Part shown: positions 34,902 to 43,282 of the stretch, piece by piece | Position numbering within the stretch: the first letter of the stretch is position 1 | Layout: every line of letters begins with the position of its first letter | NCBI RefSeq assembly: GCF_900130045.1 | Contig: NZ_FQXT01000004.1 | Location: 327,276-391,275 of the forward strand | DNA length: 64,000 nucleotides | Direction: 5' to 3' | Source of the DNA: Leeuwenhoekiella palythoae | Lineage (GTDB): Bacteria > Bacteroidota > Bacteroidia > Flavobacteriales > Flavobacteriaceae | The notes under the pieces: generated by a model | Told to the model about the DNA's origin: nothing | The model's input: the letters and a program-made list of their open reading frames with translations, nothing else | The model's database searches: none | Made by a program: the position numbers and the translations under genes

Positions 34902-37103
34902 ATGATATTATCCATCTGGAGATACAGTCATTTAGTTTTGGCTGTATCTTCTTTTTTATTCATACTTCTCGCCGCGCTTACGGGTATTGTTTTAGCCTTT
35001 GAGCCTATTGATCACGCTGCTCTCAATTACAGTGAAGGTCAAAAAGATCTGCCGGTAACCCAATTGATAGATACGCTTAAGTCAACTTATGATGAGGTGC
35101 TGAGTGTAGAGATTGATGAAGCAGGTTTTGTAAAGGCTTCCGTGCTAAGTATGGATGGCGATAGCGGTGATTTTTATATCAATCCGTTAAGCGGAAAAAA
35201 AGTAGGCGAAATTGAAAAGCAAGCTGAAGTTTTTCAATTTGCCACCAGTTTGCACCGAAGCTTATTTCTTAAAAGCACCGGACGTTTTTTTGTAGGACTG
35301 GCATCTTTCTTACTCTTTCTTATCAGCATTACCGGGTTGATTCTGATTATCAAACGTCAGCAAGGTATCAAGGCCTTCTTCAACCGAATAATCAAAGATA
35401 ATTTTTACTCTTATTATCATATTTATCTTGGCAGGTTACTGCTTCTACCAATCATCATCATCACGCTAACCGGAGTTTATCTCTCCCTGCAACGTTTTGA
35501 AATCTTACCCGATATCGTGCTCAGTCACGACGTAGATTATGCTGTGATTACTGCTGATCCGCAGCGTCCTCTGGCAGAGTTTCCGGCATTACAAAATATT
35601 ACACTCCGCGATGTGCGATACATCGAGTTTCCTTTTAGTCCTGATGTAGAAGACCCGTATAAAATAAGTCTTACTGATAAAGAAATTTTAGTTAACCAAG
35701 TCACGGGTGAGATCATTAGTGAGGTGCCATATCCTTTTGTGAATATGATGTCACATTATAGCACGGTCTTACACACTGGTAGAGGAAGCGTCCTGTGGTC
35801 AATAGTGCTTGCGGCGGCTTGTATAAGTATTTTGTTTTTTATCTATTCTGGATTCAAAATGACCTTTATGCGACGTAAAGGCCGTATCAACAATAAATTC
35901 AAAGAGGCTCAATGTGAAATCGTGATTTTGGTGGGTTCAGAGACGGGGAGTACGATGTCTTTTGCTGGATTGTTTTATAACGAATTGCTTAATAAAGGGA
36001 AAAAGGTATTCCTAACCCAAATGGATAAGTACCAGAAGTTCCCTAAAATGGAGCATTTGGTAATTTTTACTTCGACTTATGGGGATGGCGAACCGCCGGC
36101 GAATGCTACTAAATTTATGAGCCAGCTTCAGAAAAATAACCAAAGTCAAGACTTTAATTATAGCGTGGTAGGTTTTGGATCCTTAGCGTACCCCAGCTAC
36201 TGTAAGTTTGCCTTTGATGTTGATGATGCTTTAAAAGCTTCTTCTGGTGCTCAAGAATTGCTTGGGGTGTATACTATAAATAATAAATCTTGGGAGGCTT
36301 TTGATCAATGGGTAGATCAATGGGGAGAACGCTTGGGCCTTGCTCTTGACGTGCCACGGGATAACGCAGTTACCAAACCTCGAAAGAAGCCTAAAAAGTT
36401 TAAAGTTATTGCTAAGACCCAAGCGCAAGACAGTGCGGATGACACGTTTTTAGTAACGCTTCAGTCTGAAAAATCGTTGAAATTTAAATCAGGAGATTTA
36501 TTGGCAATTTATCCCGAAAAGGATGCGCACGAGCGCTTATATTCTATAGGAAAGAATTTAAAAGGCGAATTGCTTTTGAGTGTTAAGCGGCACGAATTTG
36601 GACTTTGTTCTAATTTCCTGAATGATCTTTCGGTGGGGTGTACATTGGATGCTGTACGCGTTAAGAATCCGGAGTTTCACCTTAAGTCATCCCAAAAAGC
36701 AATTATGATTGCTACAGGTACCGGGATCGCACCGTTTTTAGGCATGTTTGCCGACAATCACAAAAAGAAAGAACGCATACTCTATTGGGGTGCCCGAAAC
36801 GAAGCAAGTTTTGAACTCTATAAACCGCAAATTGATACTGCAGTAGATCAAGGGCAACTTTCTAAATTCATTCCCGCATATTCCCGTGTTGGTAGTGATA
36901 AAATCTACGTGCAGCACCTAATAGCAAGCGATCATCTTAGGTTTGCAAACGCGTTAAAAGATGGTGTCGTGTTGATGATCTGCGGTTCGATAAGTATGCA
37001 AAAGGAAGTGATCGCCGCACTTCAGGAAATTTGCCAAACCTATGAGTTGAAGCCGTTGAGCTACTACCAAAACCGCGATCAAGTAAAAATGGATTGTTAC
37101 TAA
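34902..37103 (+). CDS. PepSY transmembrane-flavodoxin-FNR fusion, siderophore/iron reductase (XusC-like)
   Basis: A 733-residue inner-membrane protein. Residues 1-330 form a PepSY_TM unit with four hydrophobic helices (for example LAVSSFLFILLAALTGIVLA and LLLPIIIITLTGVYLSLQ) and His residues able to hold haem. About 345-480 is a flavodoxin domain (EIVILVGSETGSTMSFAG, TSTYGDGEPP), and about 505-733 a ferredoxin-NADP reductase domain (RLYSIGKN FAD site; IMIATGTGIAPFLGMF NADPH site; aromatic C-terminus). It thus can move electrons from cytoplasmic NADPH across the membrane. Last gene of cluster B; it probably reduces the periplasmic DUF2271 flavoprotein or ferric siderophore directly. Confidence 0.85.
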   Translation: MILSIWRYSHLVLAVSSFLFILLAALTGIVLAFEPIDHAALNYSEGQKDLPVTQLIDTLKSTYDEVLSVEIDEAGFVKASVLSMDGDSGDFYINPLSGKKVGEIEKQAEVFQFATSLHRSLFLKSTGRFFVGLASFLLFLISITGLILIIKRQQGIKAFFNRIIKDNFYSYYHIYLGRLLLLPIIIITLTGVYLSLQRFEILPDIVLSHDVDYAVITADPQRPLAEFPALQNITLRDVRYIEFPFSPDVEDPYKISLTDKEILVNQVTGEIISEVPYPFVNMMSHYSTVLHTGRGSVLWSIVLAAACISILFFIYSGFKMTFMRRKGRINNKFKEAQCEIVILVGSETGSTMSFAGLFYNELLNKGKKVFLTQMDKYQKFPKMEHLVIFTSTYGDGEPPANATKFMSQLQKNNQSQDFNYSVVGFGSLAYPSYCKFAFDVDDALKASSGAQELLGVYTINNKSWEAFDQWVDQWGERLGLALDVPRDNAVTKPRKKPKKFKVIAKTQAQDSADDTFLVTLQSEKSLKFKSGDLLAIYPEKDAHERLYSIGKNLKGELLLSVKRHEFGLCSNFLNDLSVGCTLDAVRVKNPEFHLKSSQKAIMIATGTGIAPFLGMFADNHKKKERILYWGARNEASFELYKPQIDTAVDQGQLSKFIPAYSRVGSDKIYVQHLIASDHLRFANALKDGVVLMICGSISMQKEVIAALQEICQTYELKPLSYYQNRDQVKMDCY

Positions 37104-37319
37104 GTTACTGATTTAGATTCCACAGCTGTACTTAGCGCTAATTAAGAGTCGATAGCGGGAGACTAGTTTGAATATAATCATAATTTAAAGTAGTTTTAGC
37201 GACTGTCTAAGTTTCGATTAATGAATAAAGTCATTGCGGACTTACGATATTTTTCTCTAAAGTGTTAATTTTTAGATATTAATGCTATTTTTATTGCATT
37301 AAATTTAAAATATGCCCAA

Positions 37320-38036
37320 TTGAGGCCTTCTCCACAACGCGTCGTAAAACTTGAATGGCTTACAGTTATATTGCTGATAGTCAACTTTTTTGCAACCTAT
37401 TCATTTGAACTGGAAACCTTTCGGTTAACCCGAATGATCTCCTTAGCAGTCTTAGTACTCTATTTTCTGTTTCATAAACGAGTAAAGGGTTTATTGCTGG
37501 TTATGGCCTTTGCATTTTTTATGAGCAGAGAGGTGGGCTACCAATTTTTTGAAAGCCTGTGGGGAACCGAATGGTATATGGCTTCGGCAATGCTTGGCTA
37601 TCTCTTTCTTTTTTTAGATCGTTTGCCTTTCATCAAATATGGCTTTAGCATTTGGATCATAGTTCTGGCGCTGATTTTAATAGCAGCCACACTTACTATT
37701 TTAGTGACCTTGGGAGAATTAGCCCGGCCGAATTTAAATTCACACGCTGAACTGATTTTCTTCTATGGCTATGGTATTGCATTGATATTTCTCATTCTGG
37801 CCGCCTTTTATTATAATCACGTGCTCAATAGTACGCGTTCTTTACTTTATACTTTTATGGTTTTTGGTTTTATGATGTCTGATATCGCAGCGTGTTTAGC
37901 TTACTACAATAAAGTCACAAGTCTATATTATGTAGATCGTGGATTTTTCATTTTAAGCATGGCGATGTTGACGCATTTTGGGTTGAATCTTCACGGTGCC
38001 AAACGCGAACGTAAGGATTTAAAAATGCTTCGTTGA
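37320..38036 (+). CDS. Hydrophobic membrane protein, seven or eight helices
   Basis: A 238-residue integral membrane protein of seven to eight predicted helices (WLTVILLIVNFFATYSF, LLLVMAFAFFMSREVGYQFF, IWIIVLALILIAATLTILVT). The layout and length recall YhhN/TMEM86-like proteins, but I see no diagnostic motif. The start is a TTG, with no upstream in-frame ATG. The next gene (38198-38932) encodes a paralogue with the same pattern near the end (FGFMMSDIAACLAYYN versus FNLMVTDVAFTVAYYT). Function unknown. Confidence 0.65.
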   Translation: MRPSPQRVVKLEWLTVILLIVNFFATYSFELETFRLTRMISLAVLVLYFLFHKRVKGLLLVMAFAFFMSREVGYQFFESLWGTEWYMASAMLGYLFLFLDRLPFIKYGFSIWIIVLALILIAATLTILVTLGELARPNLNSHAELIFFYGYGIALIFLILAAFYYNHVLNSTRSLLYTFMVFGFMMSDIAACLAYYNKVTSLYYVDRGFFILSMAMLTHFGLNLHGAKRERKDLKMLR

Positions 38037-38197
38037 TTTTTATTTTTCTGATTATCAGAAAATTGTATATTTAATACGTTTTTCAGCGTTATCAAAAGTT
38101 CACGGAATACAATTCAGAGGTATTCTTAGGATGTCGCCCCAGATGTTTCCAAGCTTATCAGCGATAACTGAAAAACAATTCCCCGAAAAATGATATT

Positions 38198-38932
38198 ATG
38201 AGTAATTCTCGTGTACACCATTCCATTGTTCGGCAAGACCTACAGCTCAATAAACTCTTGTACTACGCACTTTTGCTGGCGGCCCTAAACTTTTTGGCCA
38301 TTAGTTTTTTGCCTACGATTCCTATGCGTAGCGTCAGGTTGCTAACTACAGTGTTCTTTTTGACCTACTATAGTTTTTTCATCGTAGGTAGAAATACATA
38401 TGTACTGGCGATCTTACTTTTACTTCTTGTTAGAGATGTATTCTATGTATTCTACTGGCAAGGAAATGCTGCTTATTACTTTTTTCTGTTCAGCATTCTG
38501 AGTTACGGCGTTTTATTGTTAAAACAATGGCGGCGACTAGCTAAAATCGAATTTATAATTCCGTCTCTTCTTGTAGGGTTATTATTGGCAATGGCGTTTA
38601 TATACTTGATAACCTGTCTTAAAGATATTATCGCCCCGGGATTGGAATCCACAGGCGTTCTGTGGATATTTTATGTTTTTGGATCATTTATAGTGGTTAC
38701 TCTACTTTCAGCACTTTACTATTATTATCGAGTGGGAAGCCGACGCTCTATATGCTTTGGGTTTTTAGTTTTCAACCTGATGGTTACCGATGTGGCTTTC
38801 ACTGTAGCATACTATACAGCCTCTTACAATATGTATTATCTTGAGCGCTTGACTTACATTAGCGCGCTAGTGCTCTTATTACACTACGGATTAAACACTA
38901 AACTTCTCAATCGCGAACTTCAGAACAGCTGA
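38198..38932 (+). CDS. Hydrophobic membrane protein, paralogue of the preceding gene
   Basis: A 244-residue membrane protein with about eight helices (LLYYALLLAALNFLAISFLP, YYFFLFSILSYGVLLLKQW, FIIPSLLVGLLLAMAFIYLI). It shares with its neighbour the helix pattern, a conserved ...TDVAFTVAYYT segment and the closing LLLHYGLN. The two genes are separated by 161 bases, so they may be independent units of one duplicated gene. No known transporter or enzyme motif is recognised. It precedes prfA on the same strand. Confidence 0.65.
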   Translation: MSNSRVHHSIVRQDLQLNKLLYYALLLAALNFLAISFLPTIPMRSVRLLTTVFFLTYYSFFIVGRNTYVLAILLLLLVRDVFYVFYWQGNAAYYFFLFSILSYGVLLLKQWRRLAKIEFIIPSLLVGLLLAMAFIYLITCLKDIIAPGLESTGVLWIFYVFGSFIVVTLLSALYYYYRVGSRRSICFGFLVFNLMVTDVAFTVAYYTASYNMYYLERLTYISALVLLLHYGLNTKLLNRELQNS

Positions 38933-39051
38933 TAAGTGATGTAACAACCAGCAAAAGCAGTCCGTAAATTCTCAAAATATTTTGTGACTTTTTCAGAAAT
39001 AGAAAAAAAGTAAAACGCTTTTTTTTTACGTAAATTCGCAAGCAATTAAAA

Positions 39052-40134
39052 ATGCTCATGCTAGAACGATTAAACTTTATAAAACAACGCTTTGACGAAG
39101 TAAGCGACCTTATAATTCAGCCAGATATCATCAGTGATCAAAAACGCTATGTAGAGCTGAATAAAGAATACAAAGATTTACGCGCACTTATGGATGAGCG
39201 CGAAAACTATATTAAGCATACGCAGCGTATTGAAGAAGCCGAAGAAATTATTGCCGATGGAAGTGATCCTGAAATGACCGAAATGGCAAAACTTCAGCTT
39301 GAAGAAGCTAAAGAGGCTATGCCTGCTTTGGAAGAAAAAATACGTTTCATGTTGGTGCCTAAAGATCCGGAAGATGCTAAAAATGCCGTTATGGAAATTA
39401 GAGCAGGAACCGGTGGGGACGAGGCAAGTATTTTTGCCGGGGACCTGTATCGTATGTATATGAAATATTGCGAGAGCAAAGGCTGGAGAACCAGTACGAT
39501 TGACTACAGCGAAGGTACCAGCGGTGGTTATAAAGAAATTCAGGTGGAGGTAACCGGTGAAGATGTTTACGGAACTTTACGTTTTGAGGCCGGAGTGCAT
39601 CGCGTGCAGCGTGTGCCGCAAACTGAAACACAAGGTCGTGTACATACCAGTGCGGCTACCGTTATGGTTTTTCCGGAGGCTGAAGAGTTTGATGTAGAAA
39701 TTGATCCTAAAGATGTACGTATAGATTATTTCTGTTCGTCTGGTCCAGGTGGTCAGTCGGTAAACACGACGTATTCTGCTGTGCGTTTAACACACGAACC
39801 AACCGGTTTGGTGGCGCAATGTCAAGATCAAAAATCACAGCATAAGAACAAAGAAAAAGCATTTAAAGTATTGCGTTCGCGTCTATATGACTTAGAGCTT
39901 GCTAAAAAGCAGGAAGAAGATGCAGCAAAGCGTGGTTCGATGGTAACCAGTGGTGACCGAAGTGCAAAAATACGTACCTATAACTACCCGCAAGGAAGAG
40001 TTACTGATCACCGTATTAACTTAACGCTTTATGATTTGGCTAATATTATTGATGGAGATATTCAAAAGATAATAGACGAACTTCAGCTTGTAAGCAACAC
40101 TGAAAAATTAGCCGAAGGCGGAGATCAAATTTAA
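39052..40134 (+). CDS. prfA: Peptide chain release factor 1
   Basis: A 360-residue class I release factor. The GGQ motif that triggers peptide release is in [18 protein letters not shown]. The codon-recognition tripeptide is PQT in [12 protein letters not shown], the P-x-T type that reads UAA and UAG, so it is RF1 and not RF2. The N-terminal coiled region and length are normal. The ATG at 39058 is an equally good start (MLERLNFI). It lies in a core block with pyrF, 28 bases downstream. Confidence 0.96.
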   Translation: MLMLERLNFIKQRFDEVSDLIIQPDIISDQKRYVELNKEYKDLRALMDERENYIKHTQRIEEAEEIIADGSDPEMTEMAKLQLEEAKEAMPALEEKIRFMLVPKDPEDAKNAVMEIRAGTGGDEASIFAGDLYRMYMKYCESKGWRTSTIDYSEGTSGGYKEIQVEVTGEDVYGTLRFEAGVHRVQRVPQTETQGRVHTSAATVMVFPEAEEFDVEIDPKDVRIDYFCSSGPGGQSVNTTYSAVRLTHEPTGLVAQCQDQKSQHKNKEKAFKVLRSRLYDLELAKKQEEDAAKRGSMVTSGDRSAKIRTYNYPQGRVTDHRINLTLYDLANIIDGDIQKIIDELQLVSNTEKLAEGGDQI

Positions 40135-40161
40135 TTTTCCAAATTAATAAAATCCATAGTT

Positions 40162-40983
40162 TTGAACATCAATACCCTTGTTGAGCAAATCAAAAAAAAG
40201 CAGTCTGTTTTATGTGTAGGTCTTGACACAGATCTTGATAAAATCCCAAAACACCTGCTCAAGGAAGAAGATCCTATTTTTGCGTTCAACAAAGCGATCA
40301 TTGATGCTACACATTCTTTTACCGTTGCTTATAAACCTAATACTGCGTTTTACGAGGCGTATGGTTTAAAAGGCTGGGAGTCGTTAGAAAAAACGATAAA
40401 TTATTTAAATGAGAAGCATCCTGATATTTTCACTATTGCTGATGCAAAACGCGGAGATATTGGGAATACTTCAAGTAGATATGCGAAAGCTTTTTTTGAA
40501 GATCTAGGTTTTGATTCAGTGACTACAGCACCCTATATGGGCAAAGATTCCATAGAGCCTTTTCTGGCTTTTGAAGAGAAATTCACCATAATGCTGGCGC
40601 TCACGTCTAATCCCGGTGCATTCGATTTTCAAACGCAGACAATTGAAGGGACTGAGCTCTATAAAAAAGTTATTGCGACATCAACCACTTGGGAGCACAG
40701 TGAGCGCTTGATGTATGTGGTAGGTGCAACAAAGGCTGAATATCTGGCAGAAATTCGTAATATTATTCCTAATGCCTTTTTGCTAGTTCCGGGCGTAGGT
40801 GCGCAAGGCGGAAGTATGGATGAGGTTTTTAAATATGGAATGAATAGTAACGCCGGACTGCTCATCAATTCTTCCCGCGGAATTATCTATGCTTCTACTT
40901 CGGAAGATTTTGCTCAAGCAGCAGCTACCGAAGCGGAACGTCTTCAAAAGCAAATGGCATCGCATCTGGCAAAACTCAGCTAA
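40162..40983 (+). CDS. pyrF: Orotidine 5'-phosphate decarboxylase
   Basis: A 273-residue enzyme of the long (type 2, PyrF-like) class that forms UMP in the last step of pyrimidine synthesis. The catalytic Lys-Asp set appears as [14 protein letters not shown] (about residue 95), and substrate-binding sequence VPGVGAQGG (about 214-222) and the end [10 protein letters not shown] are in place. The start is TTG at 40162, with no ATG available. It is probably in the same transcript as prfA and the following gene. Confidence 0.95.
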   Translation: MNINTLVEQIKKKQSVLCVGLDTDLDKIPKHLLKEEDPIFAFNKAIIDATHSFTVAYKPNTAFYEAYGLKGWESLEKTINYLNEKHPDIFTIADAKRGDIGNTSSRYAKAFFEDLGFDSVTTAPYMGKDSIEPFLAFEEKFTIMLALTSNPGAFDFQTQTIEGTELYKKVIATSTTWEHSERLMYVVGATKAEYLAEIRNIIPNAFLLVPGVGAQGGSMDEVFKYGMNSNAGLLINSSRGIIYASTSEDFAQAAATEAERLQKQMASHLAKLS

Positions 40984-41000
40984 ACCTGTATTTTTGACCT

Positions 41001-41780
41001 ATGGTAGATCAATTAGGTCGTGAAATAAATCTCAAAAACACTCCTAAACGTATTGTTTGTCTCGTTCCTAGTCTCACTGAATTATTGGTAGATTTAGGTT
41101 TGAGCGATCAATTATGTGGTGTGACTAAATTTTGTGTGCATCCTGAAAATCTCAAAGATCAAAAGACTGTAGTGGGCGGTACCAAGTCTATACATATAGA
41201 TCGTATCAAAGCTCTGAAGCCTGATTTTATTCTTTGCAATAAGGAAGAAAACACACAAGAAATTGTTGCGGCTTGTGAACAAATCGCTCCGGTTTATGTG
41301 TCAGATATCAATGACTTTGATGCTTTTTACACTTTGGTTAGTAATCTGGGAGTGCTCTTAAATTGCCAACCTAAAGCCAAAGCTTTAAATAGCGCTGTTA
41401 AAAATCGGTTTGCTCAATTTAGAAAAGGTGTGGCTGCTGCGCCTACTCGTAACGTGCTTTACCTTATCTGGAGGAATCCTTTAATGGCTGCCGGAAGAGC
41501 CACCTTTATAAATATTCTCTTGGAAGCTTGTAAGTTTAATAATGTGATCATTGAGCAGGATTCACGATATCCTGAAGTAGATTTAGAATTGCTTAAAAAA
41601 GCAGATTTTGTATTGCTCGCTTCAGAGCCGTTTCCTTTTTCTGAAAAGCATAAAGCTGAATTTGAAAGCGAATTAGAAGCACAAATACTTTGTGTAGACG
41701 GCGAATATTTCAGTTGGTATGGAAGTAGGCTTCTAAAAGCTTTTGATTATTTTGAGCGTTTGCTGCTCGAGATGCATTAA
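41001..41780 (+). CDS. Metal/cobalamin receptor-like protein without signal peptide
   Basis: A 259-residue protein of the BtuF/FepB helical-backbone receptor fold: VCLVPSLTELLVDLGLSDQL, VVGGTKSIHIDRIKALKPDF and ADFVLLASEPFPFSEKHKAE. Family members normally bind haem, ferric siderophore or cobalamin in the periplasm and feed an ABC importer. This one starts directly with MVDQLGREINLKNTPKRIV and has no signal peptide or lipobox, so as written it stays in the cytoplasm. No ABC transporter genes are adjacent; it follows pyrF by 17 bases. A cytoplasmic enzyme or regulator derived from the fold is possible. Confidence 0.75.
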   Translation: MVDQLGREINLKNTPKRIVCLVPSLTELLVDLGLSDQLCGVTKFCVHPENLKDQKTVVGGTKSIHIDRIKALKPDFILCNKEENTQEIVAACEQIAPVYVSDINDFDAFYTLVSNLGVLLNCQPKAKALNSAVKNRFAQFRKGVAAAPTRNVLYLIWRNPLMAAGRATFINILLEACKFNNVIIEQDSRYPEVDLELLKKADFVLLASEPFPFSEKHKAEFESELEAQILCVDGEYFSWYGSRLLKAFDYFERLLLEMH

Positions 41781-41862
41781 GCCGGCTTAAAATTTTTAGT
41801 TGAAATCAACTTAGAATTTCACGTCAAGTCTAGGGCTAAATCTTAGGAAGTGCTGATAAAAA

Positions 41863-41884
41863 AAGCCGCCCAATTGGGCGGCTT
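41863..41884. terminator. Bidirectional terminator at the end of susCD
   Basis: AAGCCGCCC-AATT-GGGCGGCTT, perfect 9-bp stem. The T-run on the minus strand (41858-41864 as As on plus) marks it mainly as the susD terminator; it also faces the plus-strand metal-receptor gene. Confidence 0.88.
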
Positions 41885-41907
41885 CGTGTTATTTATAATC
41901 AAGAAGG

Positions 41908-43272
41908 TTAAGAACCATAACCCGGGTTATTATCTCCAATTAGATCATTGGTGTCCATTTCATTTTGCGGAATAGGTAATACCAAACTAGGGTCGTTATA
42001 CGGCAAGCCGTCTACGTCATTTTGTGTGCGTTTTAAATCGTGAAGCAAGAAACCTTCAAAAGCCAATTCTAATTGACGCTCTAAAAGAATATCTTCTTGT
42101 GTTAATGGAGCACTAACAGTTTCGGCGCCTGCTCTTAAACGCAATAAGTTTACATCTTCTGCCGGAGTTTGTCCTACCGCCGTATTCTCCATAATGTTGC
42201 CTTCAGCACGAATTAAGTACATTTCAGCAAGTCTGAATATGGCGATGTTAGCAAACTGATTGGTGTATTTTCCGGTTAGGTTATCACCATAATCACCTAT
42301 GTAAGTAAAGTTTGCACGCTCATCATCAGCATCTGGAAATAGCGCAAAATACGCAGGATTTAGCACGATGTCACCACCACGACCACCATTGTCTTGAGAA
42401 GCATAAAAGGTGATTAGGTCACTATTTCCTGTTTGATTGGTTACTTGAAAGTCAAATAGATCTTCAGAAGAATCAGCGTCGTTGTTGAATGCGTCAGCAA
42501 AGCTTCCGGTAAGTGAAGCTCCGCTATTTTCAATAACATCATTGGCAGCATCTCTGGCAGCAGCATAATTTTGCATTTGTAGATAGACTCTTGCGCGTAA
42601 CGCCTGAGCAGCATATCGATCAGCAAATATGTCATTTGATGCCGGTAAATTGGTGTAGGCGTCTTCTAGATCGCTTAAAACTTGCGCATAAATTTCTTCT
42701 ACACTAGCGCGTTCTGCAGGCAAGGGTTGAGAATAATCTTCGTAGCCAATTAAACGCAAAGGAACACCAGGCTGACTGTTTGTAGTTCCTGCTTCGTAAG
42801 GCAGTCCCCAAAGTCGCACCAATTCAAAATAGCTCATCGCTCTTAAGAATTTTGCTTCGCCCTCTATTTGGGCACGATAAGCATCACTACTGGTGATCAC
42901 GTCTAGATTATCGATTATCAGATTGGTTTGATTGATGGTTTCGTAATTATTAAACCACGTGTCACGCACAAAAGTATTGTCTACTAAAAGACTCTTTTGA
43001 ATCAATTGGCGCGGCGCAAGAAAGGTTCCAAACCAGCTAATCTGGTCAGAAGCTCCAAGCAAATCTGCCATTATCTGTATATCTCCGCCAAAACTTACAC
43101 CTTGACCTGCTTCTTCGTAAACTCCTAATAAAAGAGCGGCAATATTTTGTTCAGAATTTAAAGCCTGAGATCCGTCAATACTTTGTTCGGGATCAATTTC
43201 GAGATTGTCATCGCAGCTAAACGTAAAAACTGCGATAAACATTAATATTGAAAATTTATATAAATTATTCAT
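41908..43272 (-). CDS. SusD/RagB-family nutrient-binding lipoprotein
   Basis: A 454-residue SusD-like lipoprotein: lipobox FTFSC (about residue 20), then the tetratricopeptide-rich helical fold of the family (LRAMSYFELVRLWGLPYEAG is the signature region; YAAQALRARVYLQMQNYAAA follows) and the end ...GYGS. SusD proteins sit on the outer face and close over the SusC barrel to trap oligosaccharides or peptides. It is the second gene of the susC-susD pair, separated by 10 bases. No glycoside hydrolase genes are near, so the substrate cannot be guessed. Confidence 0.93.
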   Translation of the reverse strand: MNNLYKFSILMFIAVFTFSCDDNLEIDPEQSIDGSQALNSEQNIAALLLGVYEEAGQGVSFGGDIQIMADLLGASDQISWFGTFLAPRQLIQKSLLVDNTFVRDTWFNNYETINQTNLIIDNLDVITSSDAYRAQIEGEAKFLRAMSYFELVRLWGLPYEAGTTNSQPGVPLRLIGYEDYSQPLPAERASVEEIYAQVLSDLEDAYTNLPASNDIFADRYAAQALRARVYLQMQNYAAARDAANDVIENSGASLTGSFADAFNNDADSSEDLFDFQVTNQTGNSDLITFYASQDNGGRGGDIVLNPAYFALFPDADDERANFTYIGDYGDNLTGKYTNQFANIAIFRLAEMYLIRAEGNIMENTAVGQTPAEDVNLLRLRAGAETVSAPLTQEDILLERQLELAFEGFLLHDLKRTQNDVDGLPYNDPSLVLPIPQNEMDTNDLIGDNNPGYGS

Positions 43273-43282
43273 AGTCTGTTTT

